Shown: positions 25,999 through 35,852, counted from the first letter of the stretch. The stretch: 64,000 nt of DNA from Parabacteroides distasonis ATCC 8503 (GCF_000012845.1 NC_009615.1:3660501-3724500); one strand, 5' to 3'. Numbers and translations: made by a program. Notes: generated by a model not told the origin, from the letters alone.

Positions 25999-28821
25999 CT
26001 AGGGTTGCATGATAACTTCTACCCGGTTACCCTGTCCCAAAAGCTTTTGGGCGAATGCCTTTATCTTCTCGGGAGTCAGCGCCTTAACAATCGACTCATA
26101 ATCCGTATCGGTATCAAATCCTTTATAATAATAATCATCCAATACGTTCAACCAATAGCTGTTCTCCTGCAAGACTTCCGCATGACGTTTCAGCAGGTTA
26201 TCCTGTGTTTTCTTGAAATCTTCTTGACGAGGGCCTACCTCAGAAAGCCGTTTCAACTCATTGCGGACAATCGTGTTCATCTGCTCCCACTTGGCCGGGT
26301 CCGTATCGAAGAATATCTGTAATGTCGTTCTTCCTTCCGGGAAAGGTGAGATTCTAGCGGATACACCGACGCCATACGTTCCTCCTTCTTTCTCGCGTAC
26401 CTTCTCGTAATATACCAAGTCCATAACTTGTTTCAATGCGGTAGCGGTGATGATATTCTCCAGATTGTACTCCATCTGTCCGGTATAGAGGTTGGCTACC
26501 GTTACTTTCGGGATTTCCATGGAGCGGTTGAATCGATTCATATAGTCTCCCTTACGCATCGATGGAACCTCCGCCGGATTTCCCTTCTCAATTTTTCCTT
26601 GGGATGGCAATGTCGCTAAATACTGCTCTATATACGGACGGATACTATCAATCTGGATATTACCTACAAACGTGAATACGAAACCGGAAGCATCCGAGAA
26701 GCGTTCCTTGCGCATCTCCATGATACGAGGATAACTGATATGTTCGAAATCTTGTGGACGAAGACGTGACGCACGAGGATTATCTCCGTAAACCGCTTTA
26801 GACAAAGAGTCGCTGAAAGCGACCATCGGATTTAACTCCATATTCTGCAATTGCGCTTTTGTCCGTGTCTCGAAAGATGCGTAGGCCTCCTCGTCCATGC
26901 GGGGAGCCGTGAAGCTAAGGTAAATTAACTCGAATAAGGTTCGCAAATCGGAAGGAGCGGCCATTCCGTTCACGTTCTCACTATCTTGACTGAGCGATAG
27001 GGCGCAAGATACCTTCTTTCCGGCCAGACGCTTACTTAGATCCGTGGCGGAGAAATTGCCCAATCCACCTATCTCGATCACGTCATTGAAAACTTTTAAG
27101 TTATCAATATCCTTCGTGCCGAATAAAGTGCTTCCTCCCGGGCTGGTAGCGGTCATGATGATCTCGTCCTTCTTGAATTCGGTAGGCTTTAATACCACCT
27201 TGATACCATTGCTTAAGGTAAATACCGTCGCTCCGAAGGGCTGGCCGGTCTTTGTCTCCGTGATCTGGCCCGGGGTCGGCAAGGTCGGGACTAAAGGCTC
27301 GTTGGAGACAGTTTCCTTATAAGGCTCTACCGGCATCTGTCGTGCTTTGAGGAATGTACGGAGCAGGTTCTCCTCGGTCGGATATTTTATACCTTCTTTA
27401 TCCGGTCCGGTTAACCCGATCACGATATTATCCTCTCCGATCATATCTTGGATATATTGGTTGACTTGCTCTACCGGGATATTCTGGGCGATCTGGTTCA
27501 ATAGCGTGTATTCCATCTCAATGCCCGGGATATAACCGCCGTTGGTGAAATGATTCACATATTCACGAACATAAGCGTCGTTTTTTTGGTTATTCCGCTC
27601 GTTGTAAGCGGACTCGTATTGTTTCAACACGTTGATGCGTGCCCGTTCATACTCGGATGGCGTAAAGCCATATTGTTTTACCCGTTGGGTCTCTTTGACA
27701 AGCGTGGTCAGTGTGGAATCGATCTCGCCTTCCTTGGCAAGAGCGGCTACGGTCCATGCTCCCTTGCTCTTCGCGATCATGAAATTATCATCGTCGTAGG
27801 CTTGGGCATAGATAAACGGAGGATTCGCTTGATGTAAGATATCATCGAAACGCTCGTCCATGATCGACGCGCATATTTGCTGGATATAGTCCTTTACCAA
27901 TCCGGCAATCGTACGATTCAAGTCGTTGGGTAATTTATCGTGTTTATAGAAGATATAAAGGATCGTATTGGATGCCTCCTTGTCTTTGGCGATCGAGATC
28001 AGAGGTAGATCATTGTCGGGAACCGATACTTGTTCCCGTTTTGCCGGGTTGACCGGGGCAGGGACATCGGCGAACATCTTTTTGATCGTTGCCTCCACTT
28101 GATCTACATTTACGTCTCCCACGACGATAATCGCTTGCAAGTCCGGACGATACCATTTTTTGTAGTAAGCCCGCAACTCGTCCGGCTTGAAGTTCTCGAT
28201 CACGTCGATCGAACCGATCGGCATCCGGTTCGCGTAACGGCTTCCCGGGTACATCTTGGGTAGTTGCTGCTCCCATAGACGAGTCTGGGCATCCTGTCGG
28301 GTACGCCATTCCTCACGGATGACCCCACGTTCTTTCTGGATAGCCGAGTCGGTCAAGGCTAGGAACCCGGACCAATCGTGAAGGATCAATAAGCAAGAAT
28401 CAACCACGCCGCTTTTGTTGACAGGGGCGTTGGTAATCATGTAGACGGTCTCATCAAAGGAGGTATAGGCGTTGAAGTTTTCCCCGCTGCGCATACCTAC
28501 ACTCTCGATATATTCGTCCATCCCGTTATTCGGGAAGTTCCTACTGCCGTCGAAAGCCATATGTTCCAAGAAGTGAGCCAAACCTCGTTGATTGTCTTCC
28601 TCTAAGATGGAGCCTACGTTTTGGGCGATGTAAAAGTCTGCCCGGTCTTTGGGCTGATCGTTGTGACGGATGTAGTAGGTCAATCCGTTACTCAATTTCC
28701 CGTATCGAACCTTAGGATCGATCGGAAGCGGTTCGGGTTCCTGCATCTCTTGTGCCATCACTTGTGTGAAAGCGACGAAACAAAGCAGGATTGCCGTTAA
28801 GATAGAATGTCTTTTTATCAT
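25999..28821 (-). CDS. M16-family zinc protease, two-repeat type
   Basis: Periplasmic insulinase/pitrilysin-like metalloprotease, 940 aa. Signal peptide MIKRHSILTAILLCFVAFTQVMAQ. The first M16 half carries the inverted zinc motif HFLEH (H83, E86, H87) inside RGLAHFLEHMAFDGSRNFPN, with a downstream Glu in the usual ERGVIREEW segment. The second half (~520-940) lacks the zinc motif and contributes the closing domain, with the typical R/Y pair in KEGGTYGVGVSARISPFPEG. Two homologous halves in one chain is the standard form for Bacteroidota M16 proteins. It is alone on the minus strand and has a TAGTTTTG box at 28859-28852 on that strand, about 30 bases before the start. Confidence 0.93.
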   Translation of the reverse strand: MIKRHSILTAILLCFVAFTQVMAQEMQEPEPLPIDPKVRYGKLSNGLTYYIRHNDQPKDRADFYIAQNVGSILEEDNQRGLAHFLEHMAFDGSRNFPNNGMDEYIESVGMRSGENFNAYTSFDETVYMITNAPVNKSGVVDSCLLILHDWSGFLALTDSAIQKERGVIREEWRTRQDAQTRLWEQQLPKMYPGSRYANRMPIGSIDVIENFKPDELRAYYKKWYRPDLQAIIVVGDVNVDQVEATIKKMFADVPAPVNPAKREQVSVPDNDLPLISIAKDKEASNTILYIFYKHDKLPNDLNRTIAGLVKDYIQQICASIMDERFDDILHQANPPFIYAQAYDDDNFMIAKSKGAWTVAALAKEGEIDSTLTTLVKETQRVKQYGFTPSEYERARINVLKQYESAYNERNNQKNDAYVREYVNHFTNGGYIPGIEMEYTLLNQIAQNIPVEQVNQYIQDMIGEDNIVIGLTGPDKEGIKYPTEENLLRTFLKARQMPVEPYKETVSNEPLVPTLPTPGQITETKTGQPFGATVFTLSNGIKVVLKPTEFKKDEIIMTATSPGGSTLFGTKDIDNLKVFNDVIEIGGLGNFSATDLSKRLAGKKVSCALSLSQDSENVNGMAAPSDLRTLFELIYLSFTAPRMDEEAYASFETRTKAQLQNMELNPMVAFSDSLSKAVYGDNPRASRLRPQDFEHISYPRIMEMRKERFSDASGFVFTFVGNIQIDSIRPYIEQYLATLPSQGKIEKGNPAEVPSMRKGDYMNRFNRSMEIPKVTVANLYTGQMEYNLENIITATALKQVMDLVYYEKVREKEGGTYGVGVSARISPFPEGRTTLQIFFDTDPAKWEQMNTIVRNELKRLSEVGPRQEDFKKTQDNLLKRHAEVLQENSYWLNVLDDYYYKGFDTDTDYESIVKALTPEKIKAFAQKLLGQGNRVEVIMQP

Positions 28822-28891
28822 ATTTGTTTCATTGATAGTGAATCTAGATCACAAAACTAGCAAAAAATCATAGAAAGAGCCCCTTATGGTG

Positions 28892-28922
28892 AAAAAAGGA
28901 GTATCCGATACGGAATACTCCT
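28892..28922 (-). terminator. Terminator of the yjdI-acetyltransferase pair
   Basis: AGGAGTAT (28897-28904) pairs with ATACTCCT (28915-28922). On the minus strand the hairpin is followed by TTTTTT, 30 bases after the end of the YjdI gene. Confidence 0.8.
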
Positions 28923-28952
28923 TTCTATCAAGATGAAACAGACGGGGGGGCC

Positions 28953-29177
28953 TCATTTCACCTCTTTATTCATTCGGTATGTCAATGCGCCAGACGGACA
29001 TTGATTGATTTGGGCAATTAATTCCGCGGTTGTCGCGTTCTCTATCTGTATCCAGGGTCTCTCCTTCGGCTTATAGACACCGGGAAGAGTCTTTACACAG
29101 ATACCGGCATGTTGACATAACTCCGGTTGCCAGATAATGGTGAGTTCACCATTCGTATATTCGATCTTCTTGCCCAT
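28953..29177 (-). CDS. YjdI-family small iron-sulfur protein
   Basis: 74-aa cytoplasmic protein with the YjdI / divergent 4Fe-4S mono-cluster pattern: YTNGELTIIWQPELCQHAGIC at the start, VKTLPGVYKPKERPWIQIE in the middle and INQCPSGALTYRM at the end. Three or four Cys in C-x5-C and CPSGAL contexts resemble a ferredoxin half-site. It is encoded 18 bases downstream of a GNAT acetyltransferase gene on the same strand; E. coli has the same pairing (yjdI with yjdJ). The role is unknown. Confidence 0.85.
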   Translation of the reverse strand: MGKKIEYTNGELTIIWQPELCQHAGICVKTLPGVYKPKERPWIQIENATTAELIAQINQCPSGALTYRMNKEVK

Positions 29178-29195
29178 ATAATTTTGTTATAAATA

Positions 29196-29495
29196 TTAAA
29201 CATGTATACCACTCATTACGATGCGTTTCCAATCCGGATGCTTCTGGATATATCCAGCTACGAACGGACATAACGGAACGAGACGTAAGTCTTTCTTCTC
29301 GATATCCAAGAGCACTTTCTCCACCAATTGGCTACCAATTCCTTTACCTCCAAGCTCCATGGGAACCTCAGTGTGGGTGAGATAAATTACCCCATCCTTA
29401 TTTTTTATATACTCTATTCTGGGAACGTATCGCTCTATATGAAATTCATATTGGTGGCGTTCTTCATTATCAATTAGTTCATAATTTTCTTTCAT
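29196..29495 (-). CDS. YjdJ-like GNAT-fold acetyltransferase
   Basis: 99 aa, shorter than classical GNAT enzymes but normal for the YjdJ/DUF-type compact form. It keeps the acetyl-CoA-binding part: VYLTHTEVPMELGGKGIGSQ (pyrophosphate loop GGKGIGSQ), LVEKVLLDIEKKDLRLVPLC and a final PFVAGYIQKHPDW. It is the first gene of a two-gene unit with the YjdI protein. Substrate is unknown. Upstream (29496-29690) I see only AT-rich sequence and the divergent promoter of the next gene. Confidence 0.85.
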   Translation of the reverse strand: MKENYELIDNEERHQYEFHIERYVPRIEYIKNKDGVIYLTHTEVPMELGGKGIGSQLVEKVLLDIEKKDLRLVPLCPFVAGYIQKHPDWKRIVMSGIHV

Positions 29496-29621
29496 CTCCC
29501 TATAATTTTAATACTCAACTATTCTATTAACACTTGAGTGATAAGGTTTGTTTAATATAATTCTAATCTATTCTATATAATTTATAGGGGAATGGAACGT
29601 TAGGTATTAAACGTAAATGAT

Positions 29622-29629
29622 TACCTTTG
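29622..29629 (+). promoter_or_regulatory. -7 box (TACCTTTG) of the DUF2723 gene
   Basis: Exact TAnnTTTG match 62 bases before the ATG at 29691, giving a leader of roughly 55 nt. The -33 region is not clear. Confidence 0.6.
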
Positions 29630-29690
29630 CGGCCGACTGCCCGTGTGGGTATGCAAGTAGAAACAATTAATTATCACACTTATACAAAGT

Positions 29691-32600
29691 ATGGGAAAGT
29701 ACAAACTAATCAACAACGTGTTGGGGTGGGTCGTTTTTTTGATCGCTTCTACCGTTTATCTGATGACAATGGAACCCACCGCCAGTTTCTGGGATTGTGG
29801 TGAGTTTATCTCTTCGGCATACAAATTGGAAGTAGGGCATCCGCCCGGAGCTCCTTTCTTCATGTTAACAGCCAATTTATTTACGCAGTTCGCCTCGGAC
29901 CCTTCCAAGGTGGCGGTAATGGTCAATACGATGTCCGCCCTCTTTAGCGGCCTGACGATCTTATTCCTTTTCTGGAGTATTACTCATTTGGCTCGTAAGA
30001 TTATCGTGGAAGACGATAAGACGATGTCTCTGGGACAGATGATTACGATCATGGGTTGCGGTTTGGTAGGTTCTTTGGCTTATACGTTTAGCGATACTTT
30101 CTGGTTTAGCGCCGTGGAGGGCGAGGTATATGCTTATTCTTCCTTGTTTACCGCCTTGGTATTCTGGTTGATCCTGAAATGGGAAGAAGCCGCCGATCGT
30201 CCGCATGCCGATCGTTGGATCGTGCTGATCGCTTATTTGATGGGTCTGAGTATCGGTGTCCATTTGCTGAATTTATTGTGTATCCCGGCTATCGTGCTGG
30301 TATATTATTATAAGAAATTCCCGAATCCTACGATGAAGGGTACGCTGATCGCTTTATTGGTGTCGTTCGCTATCGTGGGCTTGATGATGTATGGTGTCGT
30401 ACAAGGCTTGGTTGAGGTTTGCGGTTATTTCGAGCTGTTGTTTGTCAATACGTTCGGTATGCCGTATAACTCGGGTGTATATGCGTTCGTAATTATATTG
30501 GCGGCTTCCTTGATCTGGGCGATCTGGGAGACGATGCAAGACGAGATCCATCCGGTGCGGATGAAGATATCCTTTATTCTCTCGATCGTATTGTTGGGTA
30601 TTCCGTTTATCGGTAGTGGTTACGTGATCGCCGTGATCCTCACGGCGGCCTTGACGGCTTATTTGTTCATGAGCAAGAAGGTAAATATCAAGATGCTGAA
30701 TACGATCTTGGTCTGCTTGATGGTAATCGTAGTGGGTTATTCATCCTATGCCTTGACATTGATCCGTGCGACAGCCGATACGCCTATGAACCAAAACGCT
30801 CCGCAAGATATCTTTACCTTGCGTACCTATTTGGCTCGCGAGCAATACGGCAAGACTCCGTTGATCTACGGTCAGACCTATGTCTCTGAGGTGAAGCGTG
30901 AGAACCAAGGCGGCACTTGCGTACCTGTATCGAAAGAGGGTGAGCCGACTTGGAGCCGTGTCATTAAGAAAGATAAAAACGAGAAGGATCATTATTATAT
31001 CTCTCGTTACGATACGGAATACGAATACGTGGATGAGTTGAGTATGCTTTTCCCCCGTATGTATAGTAGCGACGGACGTCATGTGGCTGCTTATAAGGAG
31101 TGGGCACAAGTGAAAGGTACACCGGTGAAGTTCAACCGTTGCGGTGAGATGGTGACTGTGATGAAACCTACGTTTGCCGAGAATTTGCGTTATTTCTTCG
31201 CTTATCAGCTGAATTTCATGTATTGGCGTTATTTCATGTGGAACTTCTCCGGACGGCAGAACGATATACAAGGTAACGGTGAGGTTTCGAATGGTAACTG
31301 GATAACCGGTATTCCGTTTATTGATGAGGCTTTAGTGGGCCCGCAAGAGGATATGCCGTTCGATATTATCAACAATAAGGGGCATAACGTATATTATATG
31401 TTACCGCTTCTATTGGGTATCTTGGGGCTTCTATTCCAAGCTTATGCCGGAAAGAAGGGCATTCAGGGATTCTGGATCACATTCTTCTTGTTCTTTATGA
31501 CGGGTATCGCGATCGTGCTTTATTTGAACCAGACGCCGTATCAACCTCGTGAGCGAGACTATGCGTATGCCGGATCATTCTATGCGTTCTGTATATGGAT
31601 CGGTTTCGGTGTGGCGGCCTTGGCGAAAGGATTGCAGAAGTATGGCAAGTTATCTCCGGTGATAGCGGGTTCTGTCGCTACGGTACTCTGCTTGTTGGTT
31701 CCTATCCAGATGGGTGCGCAAAACTGGGACGACCATGATCGCTCGAACCGTTATGTTTGCCGTGATTTCGGTGCGAACTATTTGGAATCTTGCGAGCCGA
31801 ACGCTGTCATATTTACGAATGGTGATAATGACACGTTCCCGTTGTGGTACGCACAGGAGGTGGAAGGTATCCGTACGGATGTACGTGTATGTAATACGAG
31901 CTATTTGCAAACCGACTGGTATATCAACCAAATGAAGAAGCAAGCATACGAATCCGATCCGCTTCCAATCTCTTGGCAACCGGAGGATTATGTGCAAGGT
32001 ACTCGTGATGCCGCTTATGTATTCCCGATGACGGATAAGTCGATCGATCTGAAGACCGCTCTTGATTTCGTTCGTAGCAACGATCCGAAGTTTAAGAAGA
32101 TCCCGGGTATCAATCAAGAATTAGATTATATTCCTGCGCAGACATTGACGATGGGGGTAGATTCCGCCGCGGTTATGGCTGCCGGCGTGATCGATACCGC
32201 TAACTTGCCGTATTTGCAGAAAGAGATGAAGATTGACTTGAAAGGCAAGGATGTCTTGGGTAAGCAAGAGTTGATTATCTTGGATATGTTGCAGACGAAT
32301 GACTGGAACCGTCCGATCTATTACGCGATTACCGTAAGCCCGGATCAGTTCGTGAAATTGGATCCGTACTTCCAGCAGACCGGTATGGCTTATCAGATCG
32401 TTCCGATGGAGACACAGGGAACTGTTCGTTCGATCAATACGGAGAAGATGTATGACAACGTGATGAATAAGTTCAAATGGGGTGGTGTCAATACGCCGGG
32501 TGTGTACTTGGATGAGAATGTAATGCGGATGTGCAAGAGCTATCGTATCGCGTTGTTCAGCAAGCTGGCTGCCGCTTTGGTTGCGGAAGGTAAGAATGAG

Positions 32601-32948
32601 AAGGCACTGAACGTATTGGATAAGGCGATGGAAGTATTGCCTCCCGAGAATGTTCCGTTGGATTATAGCGCTCTTTCTTTAGGTGAGCTGTATTACGAGT
32701 TGGGCCAGAAGGAGAAGGCGGAGATGGTTTATAAAGGTATAGCGGACAATGCGTTGCGCAGTATAAACTGGTATTTCCGTTTGCGTCCGGGGCAATTATC
32801 ATCTGTCGAGAGTGATTTAGGTCATAACTTGGCGGTTCTCCAAGAGGTATTGCGTGTAAGCAAACAATACAATCCGGAGTTCGCTAAGCCTTATCAAGAG
32901 GAATTTGATAATTACCGTATGGCGTACGGATCAGTGGCAAAAGACTAA
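29691..32948 (+). CDS. DUF2723 multi-pass membrane protein (TMEM260-like glycosyltransferase candidate)
   Basis: Large inner-membrane protein of 1085 aa. The N-terminal ~200 residues are the DUF2723 domain, with the signature EPTASFWDCGEFISSAYKLE and GHPPGAPFFMLTANLF. About 11-13 helices are spread over residues 10-345 and 535-680, with extramembrane regions between and after. The C-terminal third is soluble and carries TPR-like helices (ALNVLDKAMEVLP, LSLGELYYELGQKEKAEMVY). Family knowledge: the eukaryotic homologue TMEM260 is an O-mannosyltransferase of the GT-C type, with an Asp in the first loop (here WDCGE). Bacteroidota have a general protein O-glycosylation system, so a role in protein glycosylation is possible but unproven. 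It probably forms an operon with the deacetylase, QueG and the peptidase downstream (gaps of 6, -1 and 6 bases). Confidence 0.85.
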   Translation: MGKYKLINNVLGWVVFLIASTVYLMTMEPTASFWDCGEFISSAYKLEVGHPPGAPFFMLTANLFTQFASDPSKVAVMVNTMSALFSGLTILFLFWSITHLARKIIVEDDKTMSLGQMITIMGCGLVGSLAYTFSDTFWFSAVEGEVYAYSSLFTALVFWLILKWEEAADRPHADRWIVLIAYLMGLSIGVHLLNLLCIPAIVLVYYYKKFPNPTMKGTLIALLVSFAIVGLMMYGVVQGLVEVCGYFELLFVNTFGMPYNSGVYAFVIILAASLIWAIWETMQDEIHPVRMKISFILSIVLLGIPFIGSGYVIAVILTAALTAYLFMSKKVNIKMLNTILVCLMVIVVGYSSYALTLIRATADTPMNQNAPQDIFTLRTYLAREQYGKTPLIYGQTYVSEVKRENQGGTCVPVSKEGEPTWSRVIKKDKNEKDHYYISRYDTEYEYVDELSMLFPRMYSSDGRHVAAYKEWAQVKGTPVKFNRCGEMVTVMKPTFAENLRYFFAYQLNFMYWRYFMWNFSGRQNDIQGNGEVSNGNWITGIPFIDEALVGPQEDMPFDIINNKGHNVYYMLPLLLGILGLLFQAYAGKKGIQGFWITFFLFFMTGIAIVLYLNQTPYQPRERDYAYAGSFYAFCIWIGFGVAALAKGLQKYGKLSPVIAGSVATVLCLLVPIQMGAQNWDDHDRSNRYVCRDFGANYLESCEPNAVIFTNGDNDTFPLWYAQEVEGIRTDVRVCNTSYLQTDWYINQMKKQAYESDPLPISWQPEDYVQGTRDAAYVFPMTDKSIDLKTALDFVRSNDPKFKKIPGINQELDYIPAQTLTMGVDSAAVMAAGVIDTANLPYLQKEMKIDLKGKDVLGKQELIILDMLQTNDWNRPIYYAITVSPDQFVKLDPYFQQTGMAYQIVPMETQGTVRSINTEKMYDNVMNKFKWGGVNTPGVYLDENVMRMCKSYRIALFSKLAAALVAEGKNEKALNVLDKAMEVLPPENVPLDYSALSLGELYYELGQKEKAEMVYKGIADNALRSINWYFRLRPGQLSSVESDLGHNLAVLQEVLRVSKQYNPEFAKPYQEEFDNYRMAYGSVAKD

Positions 32949-32954
32949 CAAAGT

Positions 32955-33566
32955 ATGTTTATAGAACAACCGCCTTGGTTTTACAGGGCACTGTTCCCGG
33001 GGGTAACTTGGCGAATACCGGCAGAGAAGAAGTGTGTGTATCTCACCTTCGACGATGGCCCGATTCCCGAGGTTACCCCTTGGGTTTTAGATATATTGGA
33101 TACGTATGGGATCAAGGCTACCTTTTTTATGGTAGGGGATAATGTACGTAAGCATCCCGAGGTCTTCCAGATGGTGATAGATCGTGGGCACCGTGTCGGT
33201 AACCATACGTTCAATCATATCCAAGGCATCAAGTTCTGGACGAAGAATTATTTGGCGAATGTGGAGAAGGCGGCTGAATATATTCCCAGTAATTTATTCC
33301 GGCCTCCTCACGGGCATATGCGTTTTCCGCAGGTAGTATGGCTTCGCCGCCATTATCATATCGTGATGTGGGACGTGGTCACCCGTGACTATAGCCCTCA
33401 TATGACTCCGAACGGTGTCTTCAACGTGGTAAAGAACTATACCCGTAATGGTTCCGTTATCGTCTTCCACGATTCCTTGAAAGCCGAGCGCAATATGCGT
33501 GAGGCAATGCCCCGGGCTGTCGAATGGCTCTTAAAGGAAGGCTACGAGTTTAAAGTTTTTGAATAA
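32955..33566 (+). CDS. Polysaccharide deacetylase (NodB domain)
   Basis: Carbohydrate esterase family 4-type deacetylase, 203 aa, a single NodB domain. Motif 1 is YLTFDDGPIPEVTP (catalytic base and metal Asp), motif 2 is GHRVGNHTFNH (two metal-binding His), motif 3 is FRPPHGHMRF, and the final VIVFHDSLKAERN carries the second catalytic His. There is no signal peptide; the N-terminus (MFIEQPPWFYRALFPGVTWR) is only moderately hydrophobic, so it may work in the cytoplasm or on a membrane-linked glycan. It overlaps queG by one base (TAATG), which indicates translational coupling. Confidence 0.9.
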   Translation: MFIEQPPWFYRALFPGVTWRIPAEKKCVYLTFDDGPIPEVTPWVLDILDTYGIKATFFMVGDNVRKHPEVFQMVIDRGHRVGNHTFNHIQGIKFWTKNYLANVEKAAEYIPSNLFRPPHGHMRFPQVVWLRRHYHIVMWDVVTRDYSPHMTPNGVFNVVKNYTRNGSVIVFHDSLKAERNMREAMPRAVEWLLKEGYEFKVFE

Positions 33567-34483
33567 TGGGTATCTCCCAGTTTATAAAAGATAAAGCTAT
33601 GGAATTAGGCTTCTCCGCTTGCGGTATCGCTGAAGTAGCGAAGGCCGGGAGCGAGGAGGCTTATTTTGACCAATGGATCGCGGAAGGCTACCATGCTGGA
33701 ATGAAATACATGGAGAATCATCGGGAAATCCGTCTCAATCCGGATGGCTTGGTGGAAGGTGCCAAATCAGTTATCTCAGTAGCCTTGAATTATTATCCGA
33801 AAGTTCTCCGGAATCCGGCGGAACCTTATATCTCGTATTATGCGTACGGAGAAGATTATCACGGGGTCGTAAAGGATAAACTTCGCCAATTATGGAAAGC
33901 GATAACCGAGCATCATCCCTCCAACAATGAGGCCCGTGTATTCACGGACTCCGCCCCTCTGTTAGAGCGTTATTGGGCTTGGAAAGCCGGTTTGGGATGG
34001 ATCGGAAAGAATACGAATCTAATCATCCCGGGCAAAGGCTCTTTCTTTTTCCTTGGGGAGATCGTGACAACTTTGGTAGTCGATACCTATGATTCCCCCA
34101 AAAAGAATCACTGCGGTTCCTGCATCCGCTGTTTGGACGCTTGTCCTACCGGAGCCTTGGAAGGGCCGAAACGTTTGAATGCCCGTAAATGTATCTCTTA
34201 TCTTACGATTGAGCATCGTGGAGAAATCCCTGTTGAGCAAGCCGTCCTTTTAGGTAACCGTATCTATGGATGCGACACCTGCCAAGCCGTTTGTCCTTGG
34301 AACCGCTTCGCTATGCCTACGGCAGTAGCAGCCTTTCATCCCACCCCTTCTTTGCTCTCCCTTAAAAAAGACGACCTCAAGGCATTGAGCCGTGAGGATT
34401 ATAATCGTATCTTTGCGCATTCGGCGGTGAAACGCGCCAAATATGAGGGATTATTACGAACAATACAATATCTAAAAGACTAA
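33566..34483 (+). CDS. queG: Epoxyqueuosine reductase
   Basis: Cobalamin- and iron-sulfur-dependent enzyme that reduces epoxyqueuosine to queuosine at the wobble base of tRNAs with GUN anticodons. 305 aa. Recognised by the N-terminal QueG domain (LGFSACGIAEVAKAG, KSVISVALNYYP, VFTDSAPLLERYWAWKAGLG with the conserved catalytic Asp, and GWIGKNTNLI), followed by two 4Fe-4S motifs, CGSCIRCLDACPTGAL and CDTCQAVCPWN. The HEAT-like C-terminal extension of longer QueG proteins is absent, as in many Bacteroidota. Cytoplasmic. Confidence 0.95.
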   Translation: MGISQFIKDKAMELGFSACGIAEVAKAGSEEAYFDQWIAEGYHAGMKYMENHREIRLNPDGLVEGAKSVISVALNYYPKVLRNPAEPYISYYAYGEDYHGVVKDKLRQLWKAITEHHPSNNEARVFTDSAPLLERYWAWKAGLGWIGKNTNLIIPGKGSFFFLGEIVTTLVVDTYDSPKKNHCGSCIRCLDACPTGALEGPKRLNARKCISYLTIEHRGEIPVEQAVLLGNRIYGCDTCQAVCPWNRFAMPTAVAAFHPTPSLLSLKKDDLKALSREDYNRIFAHSAVKRAKYEGLLRTIQYLKD

Positions 34484-34489
34484 ATTACC

Positions 34490-35779
34490 ATGAGAAGAAC
34501 ATTTAACTTCTTGCTTCTTTTCTTCCTGTCGGTGATGACGGTAATGGCCGCTCCCGGAGATTTACAAGAGAAGCTTGCCGCCCTAAAAGGAATTAGTGGC
34601 ATTGAAAAACTTCAATCCGATTATTATCCGGAGAAATATGTAGTACGTATTACTCAGCAGGTCGATCCGAAAGACCCCGCCGCCGGAACATTTACGCAAC
34701 GGGTTATCGTAGGCCATGTAGGTTATGATCGTCCTACCATTATCGTGACCGAAGGATATGGAGCGGCTTATGCGCTCAATCCGAAATATCAAGAAGAACT
34801 ATCTAAACTATTGAATGCGAACTTAGTATTCGTGGAGTACCGTTATTTCTTGGAGTCGACGCCGGAACCTAAAAACTGGGATTATCTGACCGCCGAGAAC
34901 TCTGCGTACGATTTACATAACGTCCGCAATACATTCAAGCAGATCTATCCGGGAAAATGGATCAGTACCGGTATCAGTAAGGGGGGGCAGACTACAATGC
35001 TTTACCGTGCCTTTTTCCCGGACGACGTGGATTTCTCCGTTCCTTATGTCGGTCCGTTATGTAAAGGTGTAGAGGATGGCCGCCACGAACCTTTCTTACG
35101 TAAGGTAGGTACGAAAGCGGAACGCGAGAAGATACAGGATTTTCAATTGGAAGTCTTGAAGCGTAAGTCCGATATGCTTCCTTTATTGGAGAGCTATTGT
35201 AAGAATAAAAACCTGACATTCCGTATCCCGATGCCCGAGGTATTGGATTATTGCGTACTGGAATATTCATTCGCTCTTTGGCAGTGGGGAACTTCGGTAA
35301 GTACGATCCCTTCCAAGTCTGCCGACGATCAGGCGCTCTTCGATCATTTGATGGAAATCAGCGGTCCTGATTATTTCGCCGAGAACCAGCCGAATATCTC
35401 TTTCTTCGTACAAGCTGCCCGTGAGCTCGGTTATTATGGCTATGACGTAAAACCTTTCAAGAAATACCTTACGATCGATAGCGCCCATGGATACCTAAAC
35501 CGTATCATGCTTCCCGAGGAACTGGTCGGTAAAGTAGACTTCCGTCCGGCTCTGTACCACAAGATCTATAACTTCTTGAAAGACAACGATCCGAAAATGA
35601 TCTTCATCTATGGCGAGATCGACCCGTGGAGCGCGGCCATGGTTCCCGCTTTCAAAGGCAAGAAGAACGAGCAAATCTATATCCAGCCCCGAGGCAGCCA
35701 TCGTGCCCGTATCGGCAATATGCCGGAGGATATGAAGGAGCGGATCCTTACACAGATGAATAAATGGCTGGCCGAGTAA
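34490..35779 (+). CDS. Secreted S28/S37-type serine peptidase
   Basis: 429-aa periplasmic or secreted alpha/beta-hydrolase peptidase. Signal peptide MRRTFNFLLLFFLSVMTVMA. Visible features: FVEYRYFLESTPEP (typical of the S28 prolyl-carboxypeptidase and S37 Streptomyces tripeptidyl-aminopeptidase group), nucleophile elbow TGISKGGQT (S163), acid in YGEIDPWSAAMV and catalytic His in QPRGSHRARIG. Between lies a helical cap, as in these families. It likely removes short N-terminal or C-terminal peptides and would feed amino-acid uptake. Last gene of the DUF2723-deacetylase-queG run, followed by two hairpins. Confidence 0.85.
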   Translation: MRRTFNFLLLFFLSVMTVMAAPGDLQEKLAALKGISGIEKLQSDYYPEKYVVRITQQVDPKDPAAGTFTQRVIVGHVGYDRPTIIVTEGYGAAYALNPKYQEELSKLLNANLVFVEYRYFLESTPEPKNWDYLTAENSAYDLHNVRNTFKQIYPGKWISTGISKGGQTTMLYRAFFPDDVDFSVPYVGPLCKGVEDGRHEPFLRKVGTKAEREKIQDFQLEVLKRKSDMLPLLESYCKNKNLTFRIPMPEVLDYCVLEYSFALWQWGTSVSTIPSKSADDQALFDHLMEISGPDYFAENQPNISFFVQAARELGYYGYDVKPFKKYLTIDSAHGYLNRIMLPEELVGKVDFRPALYHKIYNFLKDNDPKMIFIYGEIDPWSAAMVPAFKGKKNEQIYIQPRGSHRARIGNMPEDMKERILTQMNKWLAE

Positions 35780-35806
35780 AAATAGAGTAGCCTATTTTTT
35801 CCCTAT

Positions 35807-35852
35807 AAAATCCCCGTATTATTACTTATCGGTTGTAATACGGGGATTTTGT
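35807..35852 (+). terminator. Strong hairpin after the serine peptidase
   Basis: AAAATCCCCGTATTA (35807-35821) and TAATACGGGGATTTT (35836-35850) form a perfect 15-bp stem with a 14-nt loop. A smaller hairpin with a T-run (AAAATAG against CTATTTTTT) lies just before it. Together they end the upstream operon before the metal-transport genes. Confidence 0.85.
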
